NCBI GenBank assembly: GCA_036346205.1
Contig: JARFJB010002039.1
Coordinates: 468,501 to 532,500, forward strand
From: Vesta saturnalis
Taxonomy: Eukaryota > Arthropoda > Insecta > Coleoptera > Lampyridae
DNA: 64,000 nt
Direction of reading: 5' to 3'
Part shown: piece after piece, positions 1 to 12,719 of the stretch
How the letters are laid out: the number at the start of each line of letters is the position of its first letter
Position numbering within the stretch: the stretch's first letter is position 1
The notes under the pieces: generated by a model
Databases searched by the model: none
What the model saw: only the letters and a program-made list of their open reading frames with translations
What the model was told of the DNA's origin: nothing
Program-made: the position numbers and the translations under genes

Positions 1-439
1 CCATTTTTTCGGCGTATGCACCACTATATGGAAGATGCTGTCTTAGGTGTATTAAAAAACATGCTACTGAACCGCAGTTGGATAAAGCAAGATGTATGCG
101 GTACAGGTTCAGGGGCGAAGAAGAATTAAAAGCCTATGTAGTATTTCAAGGTAGCGTGGGGAACTAGTCAATTTTTAAGAATAATCCCATATCTGTGTAG
201 TACTAATGGTAAAATAAAATATTAGAGACATTAGCCCTTGCGTGTATTTAAAGTACAATTACTAAGGGGTGAACATTATTATGAAGCAGCATCAGGGTGT
301 TAGATGTTTTACTAGTTAATAAGCTATAATAGCTCAAGATGAAGCGGATGAAGAAAATGATTATTATTTCACCTAATACTGGATCTTACGGTTTTTTACA
401 ACAGCAAATTTTTAAAATGTACAACCTTTTCTAAATTAT
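1..439. other. AT-rich flank without a recognisable gene
   Basis: I see no coherent reading frame, tRNA or repeat here. It lies just upstream of the Penelope-like fragment and may contain unrecognisable remains of the missing RT part. Confidence 0.3.
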
Positions 440-1316
440 CTTAATAACAAACATCCTTCTATGAAATTCAGCAGTGAAATTGAAATGAATGGTATTTTAC
501 CTTATTTAGGAATTAATATAATTCGAACACCATCTGGTTTTTCAACTTCAATTTATAGAAAACCAACTTTTACTGGTTTATATATTAACTCGGACAGTTT
601 TCTTCCTAATAAATACAAACTAGGCTTAATTAATATCCTTTTATAGAGAGCCTATATGCTTTGCTCAAATTATGATTTATTAAACAGAGAGATTGAATTT
701 TTGAAATCTATATTGACAAAAAACGGCTACTTAATGAATTTTATAGAGATGTATAAATCGCTTTTTCAGAAATATATTTGAATCTTCTAACAATAACAAT
801 GACCAAAAAGAGATCAAAGAATGTATATACATTAAATTGCCTTATACTGGACCACATATTTTATACATTCGTCGTAATATTCAACGAATAATTAAAAAAG
901 CCTTTCCTCTTTTAGAAATTAAATTTGCTTTTACTACTTTGGAGAGAATTGGATCACATTTCTTTGTCAAGGATATGATTCCTAGTGATCTTGCATCGAA
1001 CATTATTTATCAATTTAAATGTAATAGCTGCTCAGCTATGTACATCGGGAAAACCCGACGTCATTTCAATGTCCGACGCTGTGAACATTTAGGTATCACC
1101 CCTCGATTGGGAAAACGATCTAAATCAATTCCAAATTCAGCTATTTTTCAACATAAAATTGAAAACGATCATAACATTGACCATAAAGATTTTTCTATTA
1201 TTGGAAGGGCAAATTCTAATTCGGAACTAGCCATTAAAGAAGCTCTTCATATATTTTTGTCAAAGCCGACATTAAATATACAACAAGACATGACTTGCTT
1301 GGAATTACTTAGATAA
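440..1316 (+). pseudogene. Penelope-like element: RT C-terminus plus GIY-YIG endonuclease, 5'-truncated
   Basis: Remnant of a Penelope-like retroelement, whose intact protein joins a telomerase-like reverse transcriptase to a GIY-YIG nickase. The first piece (from about 440, Met at 461) carries the end of the RT domain, with the typical SIYRKPTFTGLY stretch. An in-frame TAG at 644-646 interrupts it, but the frame resumes with RAYMLCSNYDLLN. After another lesion near 780-835 the second piece (837-1316) holds the linker and nuclease: FKCNSCSAMYIGKTRR followed by an R..EH motif, matching the YIG variant and the conserved arginine of this nuclease. A tail resembling the usual LKPTLN ending follows (KPTLNIQQ). 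The catalytic RT motifs upstream are missing, so it cannot be active. Family assignment is strong; the clade (Neptune or Penelope) is inference. Confidence 0.85.
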
Positions 1317-3070
1317 TATAATTTTTCTAAAACTGACAGTCAGGTTATGTCATTGTTGTCATATAATTTTATTTCAACTTTGATGTGTTTTATAAATTCG
1401 TTTTAATTTTACTTTTTGTCTTTTGCACATATGTTAAGTTCAGACGATGATTTTAGAATAAATCGAAACGTTAACAATTTAATAATTGCTTTTATTTTCA
1501 AGTTTATTGTATTCATTAGATTTAATGGAAAGTCCCTTTCTACTTATATTAATATCAATTAATATCAATAATAATTTTAACGTTAATATTACATCACAGT
1601 CTTGTTATTTAGTGCAGAGAGGTCCCTTGATCTCATTTTTAATATATTTTATTTTGAAATTTCCCACCTATAATGTAGCATATTTAAAGATGGATGTTCT
1701 CTTGTAAATATAGTGGAAGCGTAAAATCGGCTTTCGGGCAAAACTGCCATAATGCTGACCAATGGGAGATAACCGTGGCATTACTAAAACATGTTCTCGT
1801 TGGAATACTGTGTGCGTGCCTGTTATGAAATATGTTACCTTTTGGTTCGTTAATTCCAAATGGAGACCCTTAATATGTTGTAATGTTTTTACTTATACTA
1901 CAGTTAGCTAACTGTATAACCTGGTGATCACCATTTATGAAATACAGGCCTGTATTAAATTATTACTATACTGATTTATTAAGGTTATAGTAGAGTGATA
2001 GCAATTTAATCTTGCAATAAAAATAGTTTGGATACGTATTGATCTAAGTATATATAATTAGTACTGATACTTTATTTGTGTTGTTATTCTTGTTGTAAAA
2101 GGCCATGAGTAGCTCTTTTCCTCAATTCGCAATAACGATAGCAGAACTACATTGCACTTGCTTATAAATTTATATACTGTATTTTATTGTGTTACCTTTA
2201 TTTTGTCCTCCCTTAGATACCACAATACATATCCCGTAACAACTCTTTTACACAACGTAAGTGGTCCTACCTAGTTTTTCATGACGATCATTTGGCTTAA
2301 GTAAGTTCGCGAATTAACTTTGTTCTTGCATTCGAGTTGTGCAGCCACTAGACTGGGCTGGATACATTACAATAGTTAAAAAAAATTATAAAAAAGAGGA
2401 AACATTCTGTCTCGGCGTTAATGGATTGAAATACATTTATTGTATATCAAATGTTATACAGTGTGTATTTATCTCTGTCTTACCTAGGTATATTTAAACC
2501 TACAGGGTTGTCCAACAGTGCCTTCTATTGTAACTTATTACAAATTTACTGTTTTAAATCAGTTAGAAGAAAAACATTTTGTAATCATTTTTTTGCTTAA
2601 ATAACATACATAATAAATGGTATTAAAATAACATTTTTAATCATTTATTCTAAAATGTAAAAATATTCATAGTAATTCCAATTTCCATTTCATAAATTTA
2701 TGAGGGATCTGAAGAAATTTAGGAGAGTGAGATGGAGTGTATATAAAACTTATAAAAGTAGCCGAAAAGATACGATATATATTAAAAAGAATAAATTTTT
2801 ATCACTTTAGTACGCGTTGCAGAAAAAGTACAAAGCGAATAAGGAACAAAACATTAAAAAACATAAACTATCCCGCAAAATTATTCATAACAATATTTTA
2901 TGAAAATTCTAAATCCAAAGAAAAAGTATTGTACAATATCCATTTCCAGTAGAGCTACGCAATAGTCAGATGATCTTAGGCAAAGGCGCGTGGGCCATGA
3001 GAAATTTTATATTTATTTGAGAAAGGTCACTCTGCTGCTTCTGACCATACTTTTTAAACTACAAAAATGG
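1317..3070. other. AT-rich non-coding stretch
   Basis: No reading frame with family resemblance. Short A/T runs only. Its right end merges into the MULE remnant. Confidence 0.35.
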
Positions 3071-3074
3071 AAGT

Positions 3075-4012
3075 ATACGGAAATGAATATAATGAAAAAA
3101 ATTATTATCAGTGTCTTTTTCCTACAAAACATGTCACAAATTTGTGGAAAAAGGCAATATGATGAACTAGTTGGTTCATACCCAATAAACTCGAAGAAAT
3201 TTTGGCGTCACAAAATAGCACATTATCTAAAATAGTGCAAGTAGGAGAACACTATGCGGCCGCCGTATCAACCCCATTAATGCAGAGAGCCCAGAAGCTT
3301 CCACAAGCATTCGAAGTGCTATTTGTCGACACTTCGGGAAATTGTCACTAACAAAACCACAAGGCTGATTTCTTTGTAACCCAATCAGAAATTGGAGGTG
3401 TTCCAATTGCCTGCGTTCTTAGCAGCAGCCAAAGAGACGATGTATTCGATGCTACAGTTGAAGCTCTCCTCAATATCATTCCTAGTCAATTACAACCCCA
3501 AATGATAATGGTAAATAATGACCAGAATGAAACGAAAGTACTGCAAAAACACTTCCAAAATACAAAGTTTCTTTTGTACGTTTTTTTATGTTCTCAAGGC
3601 ATGTTGACGTTGGCTAAATATGTTAAAGAATTTTGTGCTTAAATTTTCCAAGTAACGTTTTTATCAAATATTTCGAAAACTTGTGTATACTAAATCAGAA
3701 AGCGATCTAGGAGAATTAGATGAATGTTTTTATTCACAAAGGAAACACAAAAAATTCCGTACATTTGTCGGAAAAATGTTTATTTATATACCTGACTGGT
3801 CAATATGCTACCTAAAGAATTTACCGTTAAAGGGATCATATATCAATAACTACAGAGAAGTTATATTTATACTTCTAAAGCATATTTCACTCGAAAGAGG
3901 ACAAAAGCTTTTAACTTGCCTCAGCTAGCCGATTTTATATACACTGGCTTCGCAAAGAATATTCGATATTATTTAAATAGGGACTGCAAACTCATTCAAT
4001 AAATTGGGTTAT
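3075..4012 (+). pseudogene. MULE (Mutator-like) transposase remnant
   Basis: Decayed Mutator-like DNA transposase of the cut-and-paste DDE type. The best-preserved block is 3240-3620. It reads AFEVLFVDTSGNCH, an in-frame stop at 3351-3353, then QNHKADFFVTQSEIGG, VPIACVLSSSQRDDVFDA and a helix ending in an Asn-Asn-Asp run where the family has a second acidic residue. The opening FVDTSGNC segment corresponds to the first catalytic aspartate block. Upstream, 3075-3240 can be read across frameshifts as the region before this domain (DELVGSYP). Downstream, 3683-4010 gives the later C-terminal part (GSYINNYREVIFILLKHISL and QLADFIYTGFAKNI), again after frameshifts. No zinc-knuckle (SWIM) domain or terminal inverted repeats were recognised. 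Family assignment is by motif memory, not alignment. Confidence 0.65.
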
Positions 4013-4079
4013 CAACAATATAATGTAGAAAGCTTTTCAAATTCTAAGATCTTTTACATTGTGGATATAATTTTATGCA

Positions 4080-4830
4080 AGTGTACATGTTCTGTCGGTG
4101 GTACGTGGGCATCCTCATCATCTTTGTGATCTGGCCAAATTATGTTGTTTCTGAACATATGTCCTTCTCTGTTTTCGGTTAACAGTGATTGATAATAGTT
4201 TTTCCATTTTTACATTCAGATCATGTGCATTCTGCCCTTATTTCTGTTATTGGTCCTCAGATTTTTGAGTAACCTCCATGCTTAGCCTGATTTTTTGATT
4301 TATTTGTCTCACTGCATGCTCAACCGTAATCCGTCCTATCATATGCATCATTTGTTGTTAACCACTTTTAGAACGTTTTTTTTTATTTTATGCTACAAAA
4401 ACGTTAATGTCATGTTTCCACCACATTTTTTCCTGTTGTTTTTAGCTTGTATTTCCTCCAACGATTCCTTAGCTGCCTCGTGAATTCTGTTTTTCAGGGT
4501 TCCGTACATCTCTTCAGTAGAGACCTGTTGTGGAAAATGTTGTAGTTTATTAGCAATCCTTAGTTTGTAAAGAAATTGTGTAGTCATCCTTAAAACCGTT
4601 TAAGTTGTGCTGTACCAAGTTAAACGTTCTGGTTTCACTTTCGTAGTGTTGGCTACCGGTAGAATGCCTAAAGGGGAAAAATAACTTAACTTGTAGGAAA
4701 TGTATCCCTGATCCACACTCTAGGCCCCGTCGTTTGACCCTAACACCAAGGGCTTTTATTTGACTGCTTTGTTTGACAACGACATAATCAATTATAGATC
4801 TAAGCTTTCTGGTGAGCTGAATCAAGGTAT
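4080..4830 (-). pseudogene. Non-LTR retrotransposon remnant (endonuclease end and linker)
   Basis: Antisense remnant of a LINE ORF2 of the kind often annotated as craniofacial-development-protein-2-like. Reading on the minus strand from 4825, RKLRSIIDYVVVKQSSQI and RVKRRGLECGS match the end of an apurinic-type endonuclease domain, where RSxIDYxx and GSDH are usual (the DH is lost). From 4587, KLRIANKLQHF, EEMYGTLKNRIHEAAKESL and KNNRKKCGGN match the linker before the reverse transcriptase, where WWN normally stands. From about 4290 to 4080, WRLLKNLRTNNRNKGR and YYQSLLTENREG continue it with stops. No RT motif remains. The region 4831-5215 may extend the endonuclease but is too decayed to claim. 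Confidence 0.6.
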
Positions 4831-6345
4831 AGGGATGGATAGCCTAATGTTGGAACCAGCCGTTCATAATTTTCAATGTGTGCTGGTGGCAGAATTCTGT
4901 AAATCGCTCTCTGTTTGTGAAATGGTATCAGTTATTGCATCTTTGTCGAGGAATACCTCAGTACTGTAAGGTAAATCGGAGTTGGAATGTGCTTTATTAT
5001 CATCATCATCAGTTTCATTTCAGTAAAATTAGCAATAGATTATTAGCTATCTTCGATATTTTAACAGCATCCGTATAGACTGAAGTTAATAATGTTGGTA
5101 AGTGAGGCTCACTTGGTAACTCACTCACATGACAAGCGTCAACAATACCTTTAGCCGATCCTTTACTAGCAAAGTTAGAACTGCTTATGTCTTGTAACGC
5201 CATTAATAAAAACACGTGCTTAGTTAAATGAAAAATTAGAAATGATCATTGTAAAATGTCACACGTCGAAATTTATTGAAGCTGACGTGTACCGCAGAAA
5301 GTATCGACTTACATCCATATCGCCATTTGAGGAACACAAAAAAGATCCCTTAATGACGCTATGTTGTGTATAAGTTCATTGAATCGATGTCCCTTGCAAG
5401 TAAACTAACCTAAGCGCATATTCCGGAAGATCGTTTAGATGCATACAATCCTGTGTTCAGTATGGCCTTAGGACAATTTTACCTTTGTAGAATAAAATGA
5501 TGCAGATCTTAGGATACTTTGTAAATTTTAAAGACGCCAAATTTAAGGTACGGACTTAGAATCGTTTTAAGGTTAAATACATAGGCTAAAGTATAATTTG
5601 CCGGAAATGTCTCATTTTAAGAGAATATATGGACATGGGATACTTTTGTAGCAAATCGACGAATTATATTAATTTATTATTTTGTAATGCTATTTATTTT
5701 TAACTTCCGTGGTGTTTTACTGTAAGAAGATGTGTCCAGGAATCTACCAATAAACAGAATCAAAAACAATCTCCCGAATATTCCAAAATGTTTCTATTTC
5801 TACTGGTTGCCTTGTTATCTATTACATTTTCCTTATACTAATTTTTCAGTTCTTAAATCCTACATGCCCATGAGTTCCTACAGCCACTGACACTTTAGAG
5901 AAAGGAAGTTATAAATTAGTATAAAAGGACTAGTGTAAGTACCTTGTAGATTTTTTTACCTAGGTTTAACTAGGCGGCATTGGATTTAGTTGCAATTATT
6001 TATTTTAAGCGCACGCTATAGCGGAAACTTATTATTTTCTTCACTGCATCTCTTACTCACTCGCTCGTTCGATAGCTCGCTCCCTCGTCCACGATAGTCT
6101 TGTTCGCGATCTAACTTTTGATGGAATTGAAATACGAAGCTGAAATTTTCACAGAATATTTCCTGTTATATAGTAAAGCTTGGGTTGCTAGTCAGCCAGA
6201 TCTATAAACATCGGAGACGTGGGCAAGAAAGTCTCAACAAGATCGTCAGTATCTTAAGATACTAATTTATTAGAAAAAGTTCTAAACTTTTTATTTAAAG
6301 CTCCGCTGTTCCTTAAAACCAAAAAAAAAGGAAAAATTCGACCTC
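4831..6345. other. Non-coding stretch with a short CTCG-rich patch
   Basis: No supported gene. Positions about 6055-6095 hold a run of CTCGCTCGTTCG-like tetramers, locally richer in G+C than the flanks. Confidence 0.3.
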
Positions 6346-6349
6346 TAGG

Positions 6350-6650
6350 TTGGTGCTATCCAATACGCTCTTGATATCGTTGATCGTATTCAAACAAGAG
6401 CAATTAGGCTTATAGACGACCCGTCCTTAACTTCTGACGTACAGTCCTTTGAGAATAGAAGAATCGTTTCAATTCTTTCCTTATATTATCGGTATTACAA
6501 TGGCTATTGCGCTGCTGAATTACAGCCTTTGATACCATCTCGGGACACCTTTTGCTAGGAATACTTGGTTCGCTCATTCACATCATCAATATCCACTTGT
6601 ACCAAACGGGCGCAATCCACATTCTTCTACACGACTTCCTAGTTCTTGTT
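6350..6650 (+). pseudogene. LINE ORF2 C-terminal fragment (Jockey/R1-like)
   Basis: 5'-truncated LINE 3' end. The frame from 6352 reads ALDIVDRIQTRAIRLIDDPS, then VQSFENRRIVSILSLYYRYY, NGYCAAELQPLIPSRD and, past a TAG near 6559, further remnants to a conserved TKRAQSTFFYTTS segment. This is the typical post-RT tail of insect Jockey-like elements, where a hydrophobic YYRYYxGxC..EL motif precedes a run ending in an arginine-rich SFFPRT-like segment. RT and endonuclease are absent. A second copy of the same tail lies at 8.2-8.45 kb. Confidence 0.75.
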
Positions 6651-6859
6651 AGATCAGCTTTGGGAAATGGAAGTATTATTTCAAGAGGGTGAAAAGCGAT
6701 TAAACTTGGTGAACTGGTTGCTGTGCTTGGTAAAGGGTTTGAGAGATCTTGTATTGCATTTTAGGGCATATTTTTATATTTTTCTCTTACGTCATCCATA
6801 TCTTGTAGATAATGATTGGTTAAAACACGATCTGTAACGCTTGGAGGTAAATATTCGTC

Positions 6860-7940
6860 TTTGAGAAAGATATGTGCATTCACTTGTCAAATTCTAGATG
6901 CTTTATAGCCCGCCTGAATATTAATTGGGCTGAATGCCCTTGGATAGGCCTGTCCAAATAATTTCAGCTACTCATAAATCGTTAGTAGCTTTCCAGCGTG
7001 TGACACACATCTATCGAGCGGCTGCAGTTCATGACTTGTGTGAGTAGGAAATGTAATCATAAGCACTCCAGATCTTTTCCCTAAGTCTATAGCTTGAATG
7101 TAAATATGACTTTTATGATTACCCATTAACAACAAAACCGTATTATCCTGAAAAGGTTTCTCTTGTTTAATATAATGCTTCAGGAAGTCTAAAAACTTTT
7201 TTGAATTCGACGAACCGCTTACATGTGCATTCCCAATGTTACTACGGGTACAACATTCAGCACATGTTCCTTAAAGTGAACTCGTGCAAAAATCATAACT
7301 GGGGGTATAATATTGCCTATAGCATTGATGCAACCAATAATGGTAGTGTCGCCTCTTTCGTCAGAGGTCATGCTTCCCACTAGTTTTGTGTCCTTAACAG
7401 CTATAATTTTTGAAGGTGTGTGCACCGTAGTAATGCCACTCTCATTCACATTGTATATGTTCTCAGGAACAAAATGGCACTTATTCAATAACGATGTGTT
7501 TATTAAAGCTTGTAGCTCTAGACAGGCTAGTCGCTTGTTGCTTTCTTAATGTTAGGTTTTTATGATGACTCATAAATCCATAATATCATGTTTTTCCAGC
7601 CTGGCCTCGCCTATCACAAGAAGCTGAGAAATTAATGTTATTAGGCTTTGCAAAATTATATGCAAGTTTTCGAGTCTCTTTTATAGACACCATACAGCAT
7701 CTTACTGCAAGTTATTAAATAATTGCACATCACTTCGTGTTCCAATCGTCGCAGTTATTTTTGTAAACAAAAGGCTGCTCGTTTTGCCTTTTCTTCAAAT
7801 CGTTTTGTAGTGTTGCTCTTAACACATTAAATCGTTTAACAGTAGCTCCTACTGCCATGTCTTCATTCCAAACTGCATTAACCTCATTAGTTAGGGAATA
7901 GATGTTTACTTTTGCACGTTTCACGCCGTCTTCCAAGGTA
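6860..7940 (-). pseudogene. Tigger/pogo-like transposase pseudogene (DDE_1)
   Basis: Decayed DNA transposase on the minus strand. From 7936, NEVNAVWNEDMAVGATVKRF and NVLRATLQNDLK form the N-terminal psq-type helix-turn-helix. From 7488, FVPENIYNVNESGITTVHTP and VGSMTSDERGDTT give the DDE_1 core. The first catalytic aspartate, normally in NxDExG, has become Asn-Glu (NVNESG). From about 7080, LPTHTSHELQPLDRC keeps the third acidic position, and LLTIYE and PINIQAGYKASRI follow past a stop. The middle (second Asp) is not readable. It is related to the intact transposase at 22.2 kb in the same window but clearly a different, older subfamily. Confidence 0.8.
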
Positions 7941-8179
7941 CAAAATTAATCAGTGGCCTAAGGTACTAGGCTGTACCGGTTGATACTAAAGTTAATGTAA
8001 TTTTTCTGTTCGTGCACTTGAGCGTTTAAATTTATTACCACACATTAAGGGATATCTACAAGTAGAACTAATAAATATTTTACGTAAAAATACTACTTAC
8101 ATTGATACTTCAAGTCACTTAGCCTAAAACATTTACATAACATACCACAACCAGAGATAACCATGAACTAAACGTGAAA

Positions 8180-8460
8180 TACCGCGCTTGGGTGGGCCAA
8201 GGTACAATACGGCCAAGGTACAATACTCTCCCATATGCATTACAAATCTGTGCTTGTAGTACCAAACGGGCGCAACCTGAATTCTTCTGCACGGCTTCTA
8301 TACTCAGGAATGATCTCCATAGTTCTTGTTTGCCTCTCACTTATGGTATCAAAAAGCCTCGGAAAAATCCGTCTCTTGGAATTTAGTATCCCGCTATCCA
8401 TCCACTTAAGTGTTCCTGAGTGCTTTAGCACGGTAAGCGAGACTTAGCCTGTTCAGGTTC
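8180..8460 (+). pseudogene. LINE ORF2 3'-end fragment, second copy
   Basis: A short remnant like the tail at 6.35-6.65 kb. The plus strand gives CSTKRAQPEFFCTASILRND, then LHSSCLPLTYGIKKPRKN, the counterpart of the usual W-N-x-LPSSxFPxTYdxxxFK ending. The nucleotide string ACCAAACGGGCGCAA is shared with position about 6602 of the first copy. No other domain remains. Confidence 0.6.
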
Positions 8461-9083
8461 ACAATTATTTAAAAAAACAGAAACTGAAGTGCCTTTGACG
8501 CCTAAGAGCTATATGCTTTAAACCATGAGTGTCGGTTAGCATTTAAAACGAATTTTGCTCAAAGTCTATTTCGTTTGGTTTGGGGGAAAATAGGTTGCAG
8601 CAATGGCAATAAGTACTATGATTATTCGGCCATAGTATTCGCGTTACAATTAATGTGTCGCTTATGACACCAACAAGAGTTGTCTACTATGGCGTACAGC
8701 TTTTCGAACCCTATGGGCCGGTTGTGTAAACGTGGGTTACGCCAAGATTTCTTTAATCCTTGGATTAAGATAAGTGATTGGCCATTTTGACAGAATGACG
8801 TAATTGGCAAATGGTTACACCAATCGTATTCCTTAATTTCGGGATTAAAATTATCCTTGCTTAACCCAGATTTGAGCAAGTGCTCCTAGGTATCTTCAAT
8901 CTGCGTTTAAAAAATGCAATTAGGTGTTTGTATTTTCTTATAAGACTTGTATTTTGTGCCTGCAATTAAGGGTCTGTATAAAACTTTATCGCTAGCACAA
9001 AGAAAAAATAATTTTACCATGTTTTTTCTTGTGTAACTTATTCACCATAAAAAAGTAAAAACATTGTCCTCTTAGACAGACTA
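8461..9083. other. Non-coding stretch
   Basis: A minus-strand frame at 8622-8879 is open but matches nothing I recognise, and I see no start context or domain. The rest has no signal. Confidence 0.25.
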
Positions 9084-9340
9084 AATAACACTACTGATTA
9101 AAAAGTTAAAACAGTTTACATCGAGTAGGATTTGAACTTACGACCTGTACTTAGCTAGAGTACGGCGTTTACCAACTGCGCCGTCGAGATATAAGCCCCA
9201 CTCGATGTAAATTTTGTCTTTATGTATGTAGAACTGACGTAAATTCGAAATTTAATGAGAAAATAATCAAATTACTTATATTAATGGAATTTGAGCCTGC
9301 AATATCGCAAAAAAAAATTTATAATAACACTACTGGTTAA
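9084..9340 (-). mobile_element. tRNA-bearing short insertion, copy 1, with 18-bp flanking direct repeats
   Basis: A 221-bp unit (9102-9322) lies between two copies of an 18-bp direct repeat, AATAACACTACTGATTAA at 9084-9101 and the same with one mismatch at 9323-9340. This has the look of a target-site duplication. On the minus strand the unit has about 120 bp of leader and then a tRNA-like sequence (9190 to 9118). Leader and tRNA-like part are shared with the second copy at 36.8-37.05 kb, including GAATTTGAGCCTGCAATATC here versus GAATGTGAGCCTACAATATC there. The length and direct repeats suggest a SINE, although the tRNA-like part sits near the 3' end rather than at the 5' end. Confidence 0.65.
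9118..9190 (-). tRNA. tRNA-like sequence (decayed; AGC in the anticodon position)
   Basis: On the minus strand, GGCGCAGTTGG matches the A box and AGTTCAAATCC approaches the B box. An anticodon stem GTACT/AGTAC encloses loop CTAGCTA (AGC). The acceptor stem has a mismatch, and position 8 is C instead of T. A T4/T5 tract follows within about 20 nt. It reads as a decayed copy of the better-preserved sequence at 36841-36914, so a working tRNA is unlikely. Confidence 0.4.
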
Positions 9341-12300
9341 TAAATTATACTGTACTTACACACGAATGGAATGTAGTTAAACCACTTTTGTATAGAATAC
9401 GGAGCTGCGCTTATTTCCCATTTTTACTTAGGAAATAACTTACTTCATACACCAGTAGCGTTCTGCTACTTCGTGTAGGTATATGAGTTTTAGATAACTA
9501 ATTTTAATAAATTCGAAATCTATTTTTTTTAATCAAATTAGTGCATTTTATATTTAACTGTCTCTTGCGTGCAATAAAAGAAAATCCTAGCCATTCAATC
9601 ATTGTATTTTTGCTCTATAATGCTATAAAATTGGGTTAATGGCCATAACATTAAATTAAATCTTCTCCTGTTTATAAAATCTGAAAATGGGAAGTAAAGG
9701 ATATTATATCAAACATGTTTGTATTGATTTCAAAAATCTATACAAACAAAATTATGCCAAGTTTAGTATTTTTTAATTAAATTTTGAATTTTGCAAGACC
9801 TCAATCATCTCTATGTTGGGTTTTATGCAGTTGGACGTACCAAGTGAAATATGATCAATTTGTCTCGTCACATTAGACGATGTCGTATTAGTTACATTAT
9901 CATATTTTTTATTAACAAGGTAAAATAAAATAATGTATGCATAAAAGTTAATGTGCTTCAATAAAAGTCGTTACATCAACACGACACGATTTCTATCTTT
10001 GACGACTCACTTTAGTGTGTGCGCACATTGTCAGTTCTTCAACCCTTCAGGTTTTCTAAAAGCAGTGGAACTTGCTTTTTTCAAGATATGACATTTAATT
10101 ACCACCCCCTTCTTTTATACATATATCACGCTTGACGCATCGACATAAGTGATTAAAACGTCAATTAGTACGATGGAAGACACGTCACGTAAATAACGAT
10201 TTCCGAATTGAAACTGCAATTAACAGGAAGCGTGTTTTGTAATATTCCTCGTTTTTTAATGAAAAATAATCTTTAGCAAATTGAACTCGTTTATAACTAC
10301 ACAATTGGCTTATGATACCGATAACATAATTTATGCAGTTAATGTACAAGATGGGTCAGGATTAGGTAAAAAAGATTTGAGGGGGTGATAAAAAACGTAA
10401 AAGTAATGAAAATTTGTCATATAACCTTTAAAATCTAAAAAGCGTAATTACATTGACGCCATCTGAATTTAAAAAAATAATCTCTACATTAAAGTAAGAA
10501 TATGTTTTAACTATACCGAACTAACAGTAATTAACATCCAGTATCCAGTTAAATGTCTAATAATTATACTTATGCTGAAAAAAACCTTTCGATATGTTTG
10601 ATTGTACGCCAATGAAGTAGATATCGTTTTTGCCTATGGTGCTTGTAATGGGAGCGCCTTAGCCGATAAGGAGTATCAACTTTCTAATAGATTAGTTTGC
10701 AGTGTTCAGAACTTTCTTTAGAGTGCCGTGTAGTTTTTCTTCGAGCTAAAAAACGGGAGGGGCAACCTGATATATACAGGATGAGTTTTTTGTCTACTAT
10801 AGTAATTTCGGAAATTAGCGCAGATAGAAAGACCGTTAAATGGGAAAAGATTTGCAGTTTACAAGGCCAATTCAATTTTGTTTTCTTCGAAAAATTTAAA
10901 CACACGATTTTTCTGTAATTTCTTTAAATGCGTATAATTTAGTTATTTCCATTTGTATTGCTCCTTAGCTTTACAAAGTACAATTTCATTTCATTTGCCC
11001 TCTTTCTGACCATCAAGGAGAGTTCACAACTTTCACTACCTTGGTGTACGTTGGGTGGCCTATCTTAGAAATTACAAACTGTTAGTTTATAACAATCTAT
11101 TCAGGTTAAAACATTATAAGATAAAACAATTCTGGAAAAAGTAAGTAATAAAATAAATAAAATTAGTGCTACCTGATTCAATAAACTAATAAAACTTAAA
11201 ATGAAAATTATTCTGGTATTTGGTGTTGGATGTTAATTGACCGGATGCCACTGCTAGAATTCTCTCAGGTCAACTAATGGCTGCTCTCTATTGCTGACGC
11301 CTAGAAGTATAAAATTAAAACCATGTGTAGTCTAACTCCAGTAATTTATTTTATAAATGAATATGTTAATTACAGTGAAAATACGAAAGATGTGTAGTGA
11401 ATTATGTGCGGTTTATCTACAGAGTTATAAGGAACGTATTGCGAGTGAGTACTTCGTTTATTCTGGTAGATTATATACAATGTATTACATGGGTTAAAGT
11501 AGGTTAACGAACAGCTAATTCAAAATAATAATTATTTCTTTAAATGAACTGGTGCTGGAATCTGCACGAATGATTTGAATGTGTGTGTAGTTGAAATGAG
11601 TCGAATGATGTACAATAATTTTGTGCAAATGTATACACGGAGTTTTGGTTATGGGTAGACGAAAAGTAAATCGGGGTTATGGAATAATTTGCTCTAAATG
11701 CATACAACGGGATAAGTTTGTAGGTATATGAAAATGAATCGAGGAGAGTAAAACAATCTTTGTATAAATATATACCAGGTGCCTACAGGGAGTTTTTAAG
11801 TAAACGAGTCGGGTAAGTGTAACCTTTGGTAATAGTAACGGGCAGATTTGTACGAGTTTGGGGATGTTTAGTAAATAGGTGATTTCGGGACGAACTATAC
11901 TTGTGGGAGATGAATATAAATTGGATAATAATGTTCGAGACCATATTTTTACTTTTAACTCAATAACTCGGAGTCATAACCACCGGTGAAGGTATTAGTG
12001 TTTAGGTTATTTAAGGGAGGCTTATAGGTGAGAGAAGTAATTAATTATTCGGGGCGTAACCACCGTCAAACTAACGACGTCTCTCAATAATCCTTAGATA
12101 CTCTCCTCGGGGAAACGTAAACACCAAGAAGAGCGTGCTAATGGTTGCGTTTTACTATTATTTGATTGTGTTTATTTCGAGGTAAGGGATATTTGATTTT
12201 ATAAGTAACTAGTAATCCGGGGTAAACACCAAGAAGACTGTACTGAAGCGCGCTTGGATCACAATTGGGGTTGGGAGAGATGGGGTTGGTTTTGGATGGT

Positions 12301-12715
12301 AAGAGGCATATGAATGATCAGGAAATTTGAATTAAGTGGATAGGTAGTTATAATTATCGTTGGGATTCAGGTAATTAAAAATAATAATAATTAGGAATTA
12401 GGATAATGGTTAAGATTCGGGTTCTAATAGTATCAGAAATATTAAGAGAAAATGAATTACAAGTTACAAATTACAAGTAATACTGGCCAGGTTAGTCAGG
12501 TTAACAATAATGGACAGGTTAATGATACTGGTAAAAGTAAAAGGTAAAGTGAAGTGAAGTTGTAGTGCAGGTGATCTGGTAGGTAATTTGGATAGAGTAG
12601 GAAAGGAGTGCACAACTGATTTCATTTATTAACAGTGATAATACAGTTGTGGAAGGATATAGGAAATAAATTTTGATAGGAATTATTTACTAGGATAGGA
12701 AAATTTATGGTAAGG
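9341..12715. other. Long non-coding stretch with one element-end fragment
   Basis: No supported gene over 3.3 kb. Positions about 10778-10880 resemble the outer end of the large palindrome at 50.4 kb: ACAGGATGAGTTTTT, then GTTAAATGGGAAAAGATTTG. Positions 11400-12660 are G-rich on the plus strand, with loosely repeated words such as GTAAACACCAAGAAGA (12117 and 12224 areas). I could not define a period. Confidence 0.35.
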
Positions 12716-12719
12716 ATTT

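Noticed and set aside
8622..8879. An 85-codon minus-strand frame
   Set aside because: No family resemblance, no start or splice context, and the neighbours are decayed transposons.
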